Positions 34,701 to 42,919 of a stretch of 61,701 nucleotides of DNA are shown here, one piece after another. This DNA is from Clostridia bacterium (GTDB taxonomy: Bacteria; Bacillota; Clostridia; TANB77; CAG-508). The stretch covers positions 1 to 61,701 of the forward strand of contig JAFWDV010000011.1 in assembly GCA_017515985.1 (NCBI GenBank). Reading direction: 5' to 3'. Under the pieces are notes generated by a model that was given only the letters and a program-made list of their open reading frames with translations, made no database searches and was not told the origin of the DNA. The stretch's first letter is position 1; each line of letters starts with the position of its first letter. The position numbers and the translations under genes were made by a program.

Positions 34701-37700
34701 TTAAAGAAAAATGTGGAAGTAAAAGGAGCAACAATAAGTGGTGGAACAGGAGTTTTAGCAGACTTTATTGGAAGCTGGGAAAACAGTGCTTTATTAGAGT
34801 ATAAGAAAGGTACAGGCTCATATAATAATAAATGGGTTCGTGGATACATAACCGAAGATGGAACTCAATACATATGTAGAACAGATGAAGGTTTAAATAA
34901 TGGTACCAAAAACTATGGTTTTGGTGTTATGGTTAATCAATGGGGTAAACCAAATAATGTTGAATATTTTAGTAAATATGGAATCGATATTACAGATCCA
35001 AAGTATTTACAATTAAAAGTTTCTACTATACCAGTTGATATTGTAGATAAAGTAAAAGCAGATATTTTAGCAGATAAAGTTGCTTATGTTGAAAATAAAG
35101 CAGCAAATCATGGAGTTACTCTTACAACACAACAAGTTCATGCACTAGTTAATGTATCATATCAATTTGGTGACTATGGTGCAAATCTAGATAATTTCAT
35201 GGAATTATATAAAACATATGGAAATACAGAAGAACTTAGAAGTAGATATGTAAGCTCTGGTGGTACACATGTAATGATTAGTGTTCAGGGGGGAACCAAT
35301 AGTGAGGGTGTAAGTAGAGCAGAATCAACATGGAGATTGTTCCATGATGGAGAGTATCATCCTGGTGGAAGTATGAGTATAGATCCTAGTACATATAGCG
35401 ATTCAACAAGTAGCTCTAACACAAGCGGAAATACAAGTACTTCAAACGATGGAATCTTATTTATTGGAGATTCAAGATACGCAAGTATACAAACAGAATT
35501 AGCTAAAATTGGAAGCAACACAACTGTTTGTGCTGTTGCAGGAAGTAAACCTTCTGATTGGGTAGAGGTTTCAAAGAGTAAAAATGGAACAGTAGCAAAT
35601 CAAGCTATTAGCTTACCAGAAAAAGCTTCAATTATTTCTGTAATGCTTGGAGCATATGATAGTACGCAACAAACAGAAGTAAAAGAAGTTTTGCAAAATT
35701 TACATGCAAGTTATCCAAACGCTAAAATTTATTTCAACAGTGTATACCATGTTGGAGATAACTATACAAATGCAGATAAAAATACTACAAATGCTAACAT
35801 TGATTCATTAAACGAAACAATTAAAACGTTTAGTACTTCAAACACATGGGTTCAATATGCCGATGTAAGTCAAGGTTTAATAGATGAAAATGGATTTATA
35901 GCAAATGCAAATGATGATGGAACGCTAGTAACTGGAGATGGAGCAATAAAACTTGTTGAGAACATTAAGAGCGCAGTAGTAAATGGAACTTTAAGCTCTA
36001 GTTCATCTTCAAACAGTAATTCATCAGACAATACAAATAATAAAAGTAAATATGTAATTGTTGTGGCAAGTTCGACAACGACAAATATAAGAAGTGTAGA
36101 TTCATATCAGTTTTCATATTCTGAAATTATATCAACAGGTAGTGGAAGTAAAGGAGTTGGAACACAATTTTCTGCGACACCATCAGGAGCAGTTTCTGAC
36201 ACAACAACAATTAGATATTCTAGTACGAATGTAGATTATCAAAACGCAATGAAGAACTATACATCATATTTTGATTTTCTATGGGCATCAGCACTAAGTG
36301 CAAGCGATATGGGCGTTGCATCAGAGTGGGCAGATGAAGTATTAAATAATAGTAATGTAGAGATAACAATATATTCAGATGTTCAGACAACAACAAGCTC
36401 TGCAACACATCCAATACAACAAAAAGTTAACTACGCAAGAGATGGTGCAACAGTTTATGCTGATCACTTCACAGGTACAAACACAACTACAACAACAAAC
36501 ACAACTGTAACATCAAAAGCTGGAGTAACAACAGCTGATGTATGGTTTATAGATTATGAAAATAAAGCAGATTCATATAGTGAATATCAATCAAAATCAA
36601 AAGAATCTGTAAGAGAAAAAGTTGAGGCAACTGATGCAATTGCAAAAATATTCAAAAAGAACAACAGATTAAAAACATTAAGAAGTGAATTGTATTTAGT
36701 TGAAAGAATGGTTAAGGATAATGCAAGAGTTTCTCATATTTATCCAATATATAAATATGTATTAGATAAACTTGCAGGTGCAAAAACAGATTATAAATCA
36801 TTGCAAGAAATTATTGATTTAAGCGAGCTAGACTTAAGTTCAAGAGACACAAATTCTGCATCAACAGTTACTGTTTTACTATATTCAAGTTTGAATTTGA
36901 ATGATGAAGATAAAGATCTACTATATAAAGCAGTAGAGCAGATATGTGGTCCAGTAAGCGATAGCGATGCTAGCAAAAAGGCTGTAGCATCAACAATTCT
37001 AAATAGAGTATTATCTGCAGAGTTTCCTAACACAGTAAAAGGTGTTGTAGAGCAAAGTGGACAATATCCAAATTTAGATTATTCAAAATTCGATAGTATT
37101 ACGCCATCGGAAGCAACGATTAATGCTGTAAATGCAGTAATATCAGGTGGAGATGTATCACAAAGAAGTGTTTACGTAGCAACACCAAGCCAAGCAGCAG
37201 CTTTAGGATGGGATAATTCACTTGTAATGGTATTTAATGATGGTGATAAATCAGAGAAATCATTCAATTACTATACAACAGAAGACATAAAGAATGAATT
37301 AAAGAGATATGAAACAACGATAAGAGCTGGAACTAAGATGCCATCAGATGCGGCTAATAAAATAGTTGAATGGGCAGAAGCTCAAGTTGGAAAAACAAGT
37401 TTCTACAATAAGAGCAAGAGCTCAGACGTTGTATCTAAAAATCAATGTGCTTCATTTGTAAAGAGCGCATATTATGAGGCAGGACTTGGATATATGTCTG
37501 GTAATGCACAAGATTTACCACACCCAAATCCAATAGAATACAATAGTGATGGAACAATTAATTACAGTAATATTCCGGTTGGTGCAATTATAGTTTCAAA
37601 AGGTTCACCAGTTAACGGTGTATATTATGGACATGTTTGCTTATATGTTGGAAATGGATACACGATAGAGGCTGGTGGAGAAAAGGTAGCTAAATTGCCA

Positions 37701-38426
37701 ATTGACCAGTGCTATGGAAATAGAGGTTGTGCACCTTTACTTGGATGGGGCTTCGCTATGGAAGACCAAAATGATGCATATAGCAAATTAGTTGTGGAAT
37801 TTTCTGGCTCACCAACGGGAGCATACCCAGGTGAATACAATAAAAATGATGAAAATATAAGATATACAACTGGTCTTGCAGGTGTATACAACAATGGTAT
37901 CAGATCATTTAATGTATATTCGCAAGGATACAATAGTGCATGGGGACCAATACCATATTCTGGAGGTACATTTGGTACAAGTGCTTGTGGTGCGACAAGT
38001 GTTGCTATAGTATCTAGTGCAAAGGATTCAAGTATCACACCAGAAACAGCTGGTAGAGCAATATATGAAGGTATAGGAGCAACTTTTGGTCAAAAAACTT
38101 CAAAAGGTGCTACGGATCATTCATCATTATCATATGCTCTTAAGAAGTTTGGAATTAGAAGTGAATGGAAGTATTCAGCTTCTAAGCAAGAAATAATTGC
38201 ACATTTGCAAACAGGACAACCAATAATATTTAACGTAAGTGCTAATACAAGATATGGAGATACATCTACTTCATCTAGTTGCGGTCACTATGTAACTTTA
38301 CTTGGTATAAACAATAATGGACAAATATTCTTAGGAGATCCTAAAGGACAAGGTACTCATAATGCATATTTTGATCCAAGTCAATTAATCGTAAAAAGCA
38401 ATGGTGTATGTTTTGTATATTATTAA
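31704..38426 (+). CDS. giant membrane-anchored multidomain cell-wall hydrolase
   Basis: 2240 aa, AAAGGAGGTGA site. Residues 1-240 are cytosolic, Ala/Gly/Lys repeats forming amphipathic helices. A membrane segment lies at about 246-271; the rest should face the wall. Domains in order: lysozyme-like (about 395-585); GH3 N-acetylglucosaminidase-like (614-926), with KHYPGYP...TDHG near 776-787 and nucleophile motif MTDD at about 854; second lysozyme-like (1016-1218), with SWENS; SGNH-like (1250-1425), with GDSR but no block-V histidine; unassigned beta region (1440-1620); SleB-like hydrolase (1734-1836); NlpC/P60-like (1885-2020), Cys about 1914, His about 1976; C39-like peptidase (2049-2240), Cys about 2093, His about 2193, Asp about 2211. 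It probably opens peptidoglycan for the apparatus. Several domains may be degenerate. Confidence 0.8.
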   Translation: MDDENKDLDQQDLEQSTEQATGAAQDAAGEVGDKVKGKAGEIKDRAVGNIKDSIMEKITGEPREKGKLIIGPDKKIRGTMYSTKGKAEEAAGTAVKAAGGATTAAGAAAEGAGAGVRAGAAAANLIGDALLAAGGAGAAVKAKAKEVDEVGKQIQEKGKDIKEKGKDIYGKGKDISDIGKHDVKRGETLKNKGVDIGAAKDINLDKIEMPGGVSGIPEVSPSKIKSLFKKSKKWLKNAFSKMPDWAKIALIGLIIAVILILIILFIVSSVVDGGKYDEGNLKNVPYVVTKFGLENIQLAADGEGGYTYAYVDEDQVTYGLDECADKIIETLNRNGSTYVSNMGKTTAAQKEFVKKLIKAEIAMQYPDISFCGESLVPQDGGNTYSYTMSASEYGQWGWLIQNENLNCYYYRKGLGNINYDSYAVKEGITEDKQNYIVTANSTGIYVGQGVQLYSNIDGGWNTENLALFANHGVNLGNAKPGDLVNPDIADSVSQEIFKKSKQTIMDKATAKGVKLSENQAVALVDIAYENGPESVNNYISKMAEVGEDIDKLGSMGGFQVISEDAQPTTRNQSRWKLFRYGKYESRKNNAYNPSDFGEITHASSTSEETQPQNLDVNSLTLEEKIYQMLMVTGEVTNPASYASNPVGGYVLSGKSTYDNLTVMGSSSKVAPFIATDDEGGKITRAAKGTPSAKSYGDSKDYAKLDSDEKSKTNTLLSKGINVNLSPVTDVTSSGTMTTSERSYSSDPAVVKDCVKTVIAARQSVNVNGKKLISTLKHYPGYPNNEVNTDHGFVRDDRSVAEINSVIDVFNSGISNGAETVMTSNVIYSNLDKSNPASLSSTIISELRKNFSGVIMTDDIDVASTKEYTDRYKRAIIAGNDIILVSQGNQEKAMNQIKEAVNSGEISEDRINESVNRILNLKKSHGIINENGNSDGDTSGSYGTTSADLPVYTGEKELNGKIKVQRKDESGEVTQLKFIDEKSFNQLMSENIEDVMNYYTLKKNVEVKGATISGGTGVLADFIGSWENSALLEYKKGTGSYNNKWVRGYITEDGTQYICRTDEGLNNGTKNYGFGVMVNQWGKPNNVEYFSKYGIDITDPKYLQLKVSTIPVDIVDKVKADILADKVAYVENKAANHGVTLTTQQVHALVNVSYQFGDYGANLDNFMELYKTYGNTEELRSRYVSSGGTHVMISVQGGTNSEGVSRAESTWRLFHDGEYHPGGSMSIDPSTYSDSTSSSNTSGNTSTSNDGILFIGDSRYASIQTELAKIGSNTTVCAVAGSKPSDWVEVSKSKNGTVANQAISLPEKASIISVMLGAYDSTQQTEVKEVLQNLHASYPNAKIYFNSVYHVGDNYTNADKNTTNANIDSLNETIKTFSTSNTWVQYADVSQGLIDENGFIANANDDGTLVTGDGAIKLVENIKSAVVNGTLSSSSSSNSNSSDNTNNKSKYVIVVASSTTTNIRSVDSYQFSYSEIISTGSGSKGVGTQFSATPSGAVSDTTTIRYSSTNVDYQNAMKNYTSYFDFLWASALSASDMGVASEWADEVLNNSNVEITIYSDVQTTTSSATHPIQQKVNYARDGATVYADHFTGTNTTTTTNTTVTSKAGVTTADVWFIDYENKADSYSEYQSKSKESVREKVEATDAIAKIFKKNNRLKTLRSELYLVERMVKDNARVSHIYPIYKYVLDKLAGAKTDYKSLQEIIDLSELDLSSRDTNSASTVTVLLYSSLNLNDEDKDLLYKAVEQICGPVSDSDASKKAVASTILNRVLSAEFPNTVKGVVEQSGQYPNLDYSKFDSITPSEATINAVNAVISGGDVSQRSVYVATPSQAAALGWDNSLVMVFNDGDKSEKSFNYYTTEDIKNELKRYETTIRAGTKMPSDAANKIVEWAEAQVGKTSFYNKSKSSDVVSKNQCASFVKSAYYEAGLGYMSGNAQDLPHPNPIEYNSDGTINYSNIPVGAIIVSKGSPVNGVYYGHVCLYVGNGYTIEAGGEKVAKLPIDQCYGNRGCAPLLGWGFAMEDQNDAYSKLVVEFSGSPTGAYPGEYNKNDENIRYTTGLAGVYNNGIRSFNVYSQGYNSAWGPIPYSGGTFGTSACGATSVAIVSSAKDSSITPETAGRAIYEGIGATFGQKTSKGATDHSSLSYALKKFGIRSEWKYSASKQEIIAHLQTGQPIIFNVSANTRYGDTSTSSSCGHYVTLLGINNNGQIFLGDPKGQGTHNAYFDPSQLIVKSNGVCFVYY

Positions 38427-38440
38427 AGGAGGTAATAAAT

Positions 38441-39832
38441 ATGGACTTTAAGAAAAGAATAATTATAATAATTGTATGTTTGCTTCTTCTTGTCGTATTA
38501 TTACTTCTTTTTGTTATATACAAAGGAAAAAATAAGACTGGCGATGTAGAAGAAGTACCAGTTGATTTATATAACTCATATTTTGATGAGCGCGAAAGAC
38601 AAGGAATAACCGAAAATGATGCGGTAGCACAAGAGGAAGATAACGCAAATGAGTATTTTACAGTAGAAGCAATAATAAAAAGCTTTAACACAAATGTTAA
38701 TTACTTAGGAAGTTCTGCGAAGAATTTAAATTTATTTGTCACAAAGGATAATGAACAAAGAATTTTAAATGAATATAAAGAGCGTGGATATAAGTATATC
38801 AATAATGTGTTAGCATCTAGTTATAAAACAACTTATTCAGTAAATAATGACTACATTTACAATGCTGTAAAGAATAATATTGGTAAGAAATATACCATAA
38901 CAGATATGTATGCTGTAGATGATTCTGCATATATCAATACATATTTTGTATATGGAAATTATGAAGGAAATGAATTTAATTTTGTAGTAGTATTAGATAG
39001 ATATAATTACACATATGAGATTTATTTAAATAATTTTCTAAAGGATAGAGAAATTTCAAAAAATAATTTAAATTCAATGAAAACTCTAAATATCAAACAC
39101 GTCGAAAGCAATGAAAATAATACATTCCAATATAAAAACATCGAAGAAGGTCAGCTAGTCAAGATGTATTATGAAGAGTACATGGATTTAATAAAGAATG
39201 ATGTAAATAAAGCTTATAGTTTAGTTAATGAAGAATATAAGCAAAAAAGAAAACTATCTTCAATAGATGATTTTAAAGCTTGTATATCAGACAGAGCTGA
39301 AGATTATTCATACAGAGGACTTGAAACATACAGTGTAACAAAATGCGATGGATATACAGAAATTGTATGTACAGATGTTTCAGGAAGCAGAACGATTTTC
39401 AGATTAAAGGGAATATCAAATTATACTACTATACTTGATTCATACACAATGTCAATAAAGGCAATTGATGAAGAGTATAACAATGCAGATTCAACAAAGA
39501 AAGCAGCACTATGCTTAAATACATTCATAGAATGTTTAAACAATAAGGATTACGAAGCCGCATATAACTATTTAAATAAATCATTCAGAGAGAATAATTT
39601 TAAAAATGTTGAAGAATTTAAAAAGTATGCTAATAATCTATGGTTTAACGTAAATGAATATGTATATGATAGTGCAAAAGTGCAAAATGGCGATTATATA
39701 TTCAGCGGTGAAATGTCAAATAAAGAGTTTTTTGAAGGAACAGATTCACAAAGCATAAGCCAAAGCTTTGTAGTAAAATCAGGAACAACAGTAAGAAACT
39801 TCGAGTTATCGTTTGAAGTATATGACAAGTAA
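38441..39832 (+). CDS. VirB8/TcpC-like protein with NTF2-like repeats
   Basis: 463 aa. The start at 38441 is set by AAAGGAGG; the open frame extends upstream into the hydrolase gene. One membrane segment (about 6-26), then an outward part with a beta domain (about 60-200) and two NTF2-like domains (about 235-345, VKMYYEEYMDLIKNDVNKAY; and 350-463, CLNTFIECLNNKDYEAAYNYL). Such NTF2-fold repeats occur in VirB8 and TcpC scaffold proteins. It flanks the hydrolase on the other side from its smaller relative, so the two may hold the hydrolase in the complex (inference). Confidence 0.6.
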   Translation: MDFKKRIIIIIVCLLLLVVLLLLFVIYKGKNKTGDVEEVPVDLYNSYFDERERQGITENDAVAQEEDNANEYFTVEAIIKSFNTNVNYLGSSAKNLNLFVTKDNEQRILNEYKERGYKYINNVLASSYKTTYSVNNDYIYNAVKNNIGKKYTITDMYAVDDSAYINTYFVYGNYEGNEFNFVVVLDRYNYTYEIYLNNFLKDREISKNNLNSMKTLNIKHVESNENNTFQYKNIEEGQLVKMYYEEYMDLIKNDVNKAYSLVNEEYKQKRKLSSIDDFKACISDRAEDYSYRGLETYSVTKCDGYTEIVCTDVSGSRTIFRLKGISNYTTILDSYTMSIKAIDEEYNNADSTKKAALCLNTFIECLNNKDYEAAYNYLNKSFRENNFKNVEEFKKYANNLWFNVNEYVYDSAKVQNGDYIFSGEMSNKEFFEGTDSQSISQSFVVKSGTTVRNFELSFEVYDK

Positions 39833-39857
39833 TCAAAAAATATAGGGAGGTTGAATT

Positions 39858-41369
39858 ATGGAAAATGTATCAGAAAAGGTTGCTAGAGTAAATGAAATGG
39901 TAAAGTCAAGAATCAATCAAAATGAAGATATAAGTATATCTCAAAAACATGAAGGAAGAATGGGAGAAGAGTTTTTATTTTCTATACCCTACAATTCAAT
40001 TCCAATAACATCACCTGCAAGAGAAGGTGAGCTACCAATTATCATTCAAGATGTAATTCTTGCAGTAAAACAAGAAATGGACAAAATGAGAGGTACAAGC
40101 AAATATGCGTTTGAGTTATATACGGATGATTGTCAAAAAATTGCTGAATCAGACGAAAATGGAAGAATGATATTTGATAGAACAGTTGAAGATAAGTTTT
40201 CTGACCAAATTAAAAAAATTATTGAAGCAGGTTATGAACCAGCAGGTGTAACCTACGATGAAAAGATGAAAATGTTAAGTATGGAGACATATTTCGACTT
40301 GATTGGAAGAAAGCTTGTTGTTATGAACAAGGATCAAAAGGAACTTGCAGAGGGAGCAGAAAGAAGAAAAGTTCTTGGTGACGTAGAGAAAGAGAATATG
40401 GATCCAGAGGTTGATGAAAGTGAAGATTTAGATCCTAAAAAAGAGCAAGATCAAGATCTTATAAAGGAAAATATGAATAACGATTTACAGATTAATGCAA
40501 GTAAGATTACAAAAATAGATCCAAGTGATGGAGCTTTTTGGGAGAATAACCCAGATATAAAATCTAGAAATGCATATGCTGTACTTACTGATAAAGGTGA
40601 GCTTCAAATAGTTGGAGAAAGCAATGGAAAGTTTGAGCCAGTAGATGGATTTAAAAACTCATCAAATATTGCAGGTAGAACAACAATCATAAAAAATGAT
40701 GAGGATGATTTGAGTGATAATACAAAAAACACATATGGAAGCTTAGAGTCAAGTAGAAATCCAGATATGAGATATACGCTTGAATATGGTCAGTATGGAG
40801 AAATCAAATTAGTAGAACAGGTGAAAGTTCACTCAGAAAAAATAGAAGAAAGCGACAGATATGTTTCTAGAGAGGTTGCAACTAGCAACACTAATTTCAC
40901 AGAACGAAATTTAGAAGGAAATGAGAATTCAAATAACATCACGGTTAGAACATTTAGACAAAACAGTACAAATAGAGATGCTGCATACTATGGTAAATCA
41001 AATGGAAAAGGTGGAGTTTCGGAAGTTGGAAAAACAATGAATAAACACGGAAATCCACATGATTATACTATGGAAACATATGCTGCAAATAATTCTCAAA
41101 GAGTTGCTGAGGCAGAAAGACTTGTAAAAAATGAGTTAAAAGAAAGAGGCATTAATCTAACACAAGACGAGGAAAAAGAATTAAATGAAAATCTAACAAA
41201 ATACATAGGAAATTCAGAAAATATTTTTTGTAAAGAAGATGCTGAAAGATTTGCAACAGGCGTTCAAAATAAAAGGGAAAACGAACAAAATAGGAAAAAT
41301 GAAGATTCTGACAAAGGCAGATCAAGATTAGATGAAGCAGCTGAAAGAAGAGTAAATAGAAAATTTTAG
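39858..41369 (+). CDS. hypothetical cytosolic protein, last gene of the secretion-like operon
   Basis: 503 aa without signal or membrane segment, strongly charged, Asn/Glu/Lys-rich. The N-terminal 160 residues look folded; the middle (160-400) looks disordered; the C-terminus (about 410-503) is helical and includes a bias to Glu and Arg (DEAAERRVNRKF at the end). GGGAGG site. I recognise no family. As the final gene after all structural components it could be a substrate, a chaperone or a substrate-linked adaptor. Confidence 0.55.
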   Translation: MENVSEKVARVNEMVKSRINQNEDISISQKHEGRMGEEFLFSIPYNSIPITSPAREGELPIIIQDVILAVKQEMDKMRGTSKYAFELYTDDCQKIAESDENGRMIFDRTVEDKFSDQIKKIIEAGYEPAGVTYDEKMKMLSMETYFDLIGRKLVVMNKDQKELAEGAERRKVLGDVEKENMDPEVDESEDLDPKKEQDQDLIKENMNNDLQINASKITKIDPSDGAFWENNPDIKSRNAYAVLTDKGELQIVGESNGKFEPVDGFKNSSNIAGRTTIIKNDEDDLSDNTKNTYGSLESSRNPDMRYTLEYGQYGEIKLVEQVKVHSEKIEESDRYVSREVATSNTNFTERNLEGNENSNNITVRTFRQNSTNRDAAYYGKSNGKGGVSEVGKTMNKHGNPHDYTMETYAANNSQRVAEAERLVKNELKERGINLTQDEEKELNENLTKYIGNSENIFCKEDAERFATGVQNKRENEQNRKNEDSDKGRSRLDEAAERRVNRKF

Positions 41370-41387
41370 AGACGACTCATTTTTGAA

Positions 41388-41437
41388 GTGTACTCCAAGT
41401 GTTAAAAATATAACATTTGGAGTATACTTTATTTTGT
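41388..41437 (+). terminator. intrinsic terminator ending the secretion-like operon
   Basis: AGTGTACTCCAAGTGTTA pairs with TAACATTTGGAGTATACT, followed by TTATTTTGT. Just before it, GACGACTCATTTTT looks like a fragment of the dispersed palindrome. Confidence 0.8.
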
Positions 41438-41459
41438 AGTAGATAAGATATTTCATCTC

Positions 41460-41489
41460 TTGAATATTCTTCCCAAATAGTATTATAAT
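41460..41489 (+). promoter_or_regulatory. sigma-A promoter for the M16 peptidase genes
   Basis: TTGAAT, 18-base spacer, TATAAT, 35 bases before the first gene. Confidence 0.65.
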
Positions 41490-41524
41490 ATCAATATCAA
41501 AATCTAGTATACAGGGAGGAAAAT

Positions 41525-42790
41525 ATGAATTATCAAAAGAACATAATTAAAAACGGTGTTACGGTGCATAAGATTGATACATCAAAGTTTAAAACAAATC
41601 TATTTGCGATTTTTATAACTACGCCACTTAATAGAGCAACTGTCACAAAGAATGCATTAGTGAGTGCTGTGCTTAGAAGGGGTACAAATACTTTTCCAAG
41701 CCAAGAGCTTATTTCAAAAGAGCTTGAGGAAATGTATGGTGCAAGCTTTGATTGTGGGGTTGATAAAAACGATGACAATCAGGTTTTAAAGTTTTATATA
41801 GAGTCTATCAATGATGATTTTTTGCCAGAAAAGTACAATCTTAATGAGAAATCTTTGAAACTTTTAGTTGATATAGTTACAAATCCGCTAGTTGAAAATG
41901 GTGGTTTCAAGAAGGAATATGTTGAACAAGAAAAATATACGTTAAAACAAATTATAGATGGAAAAATCGATAATAAAGCTAGATATGCTCTTGATAGATG
42001 TATTGAAGAAATGTATAAAAATGAACCATATGGACTATATAAATACGGCTATTCTGAGGATTTAGAGAATATCAACGAAGTCGATTTATATAAACATTAT
42101 CTAGACTTAATTTCGACATGTAAAATTGATGTCTTTATCTCAGGTTCAAATATGTCTAATTTAAACGAGAATGAAATATTAGCCGAGTTTAATGAAAGAA
42201 TAGCAAATTATACCACAATAACTAATAAATATCTTATAAACGAAATAAAAGACCCTAAAGAGGTAATTGAAAAAATGGATGTTACTCAGGGTAAACTTAT
42301 GATTGGTATGGATGCATTGAAAGTAAGCGAAGAACAAAGAGCTGCAGCTTCAGTATATTCTGTTATTTTAGGTGGTGGAGCTAACTCAAAGCTATTCCAA
42401 AACGTAAGAGAAAAAGCAAGTTTAGCGTATACAGCAGGGGCTTCATACATCAAAGCAAAAAATAATGTAATAATAAGATGCGGAATTGAAATTAAGAATT
42501 ACGAAAAGGCTCTTTCGTTAATAAAAGATCAATTAAAACAGATAGAAAACGGTGAGTTTTCTGAAGATGATATAAATAGTGCAAAACAGCTAATTTTAGC
42601 TTCGTACAAAAATATAAGTGAAACTCAAGATGGTGAAATAAACTATTATTATGCTCAAGAGCTAGCTGATAAATTCAGCAGCATTGAGGAAAATATGAAA
42701 GAAATCTCTGCTGTTACCAAGGAGCAAATTATAGATATTGCAAACAAAATTCAGCTAAACACAGTTTATTTCCTAACAGGACTTGAATAA
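41525..42790 (+). CDS. M16 peptidase-family protein, YfmF-like (non-catalytic)
   Basis: 421 aa with the insulinase/M16 fold, including the GGGANSKLFQNVREKASLAY stretch of the C-terminal half. The zinc-binding HxxEH motif is missing: the corresponding N-terminal region reads NALVSAVLRRGTN. In Bacillota the non-catalytic YfmF pairs with the catalytic YfmH, like the alpha and beta halves of mitochondrial processing peptidase. AGGGAGG site. The catalytic partner follows after palindrome copy 6. Confidence 0.85.
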   Translation: MNYQKNIIKNGVTVHKIDTSKFKTNLFAIFITTPLNRATVTKNALVSAVLRRGTNTFPSQELISKELEEMYGASFDCGVDKNDDNQVLKFYIESINDDFLPEKYNLNEKSLKLLVDIVTNPLVENGGFKKEYVEQEKYTLKQIIDGKIDNKARYALDRCIEEMYKNEPYGLYKYGYSEDLENINEVDLYKHYLDLISTCKIDVFISGSNMSNLNENEILAEFNERIANYTTITNKYLINEIKDPKEVIEKMDVTQGKLMIGMDALKVSEEQRAAASVYSVILGGGANSKLFQNVREKASLAYTAGASYIKAKNNVIIRCGIEIKNYEKALSLIKDQLKQIENGEFSEDDINSAKQLILASYKNISETQDGEINYYYAQELADKFSSIEENMKEISAVTKEQIIDIANKIQLNTVYFLTGLE

Positions 42791-42796
42791 AAATTA

Positions 42797-42876
42797 TAAA
42801 AAAGGGACGGACTCATTATTTAGTTGACAGCTGAATGAATTCTGTAAACCTAAAAATGAGTCCGTCCCCAAATTTA
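42797..42876. repeat. GGGACGGACTCATTTTT palindrome, copy 6
   Basis: GGGACGGACTCATTATTTAG at the left and CTAAAAATGAGTCCGTCCCC at the right form a long stem around a loop of about 30 bases, between the two M16 genes. Confidence 0.85.
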
Positions 42877-42919
42877 AAGGAAAGGATGCGTACAAATTTG
42901 ATTTTGTACTAAGTGAAAT

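Noticed and set aside
13859..41369. Reading the secretion locus as an intact integrative conjugative element
   Set aside because: No relaxase, integrase, attachment repeats or replication genes are present within it, and conserved chromosomal genes are embedded.
42886..42912. Eight-codon open frame with a good ribosome site before yfmH
   Set aside because: It could be a leader peptide, but its sequence has no regulatory codon run and no attenuator fold was found; kept only as a remark in the yfmH entry.
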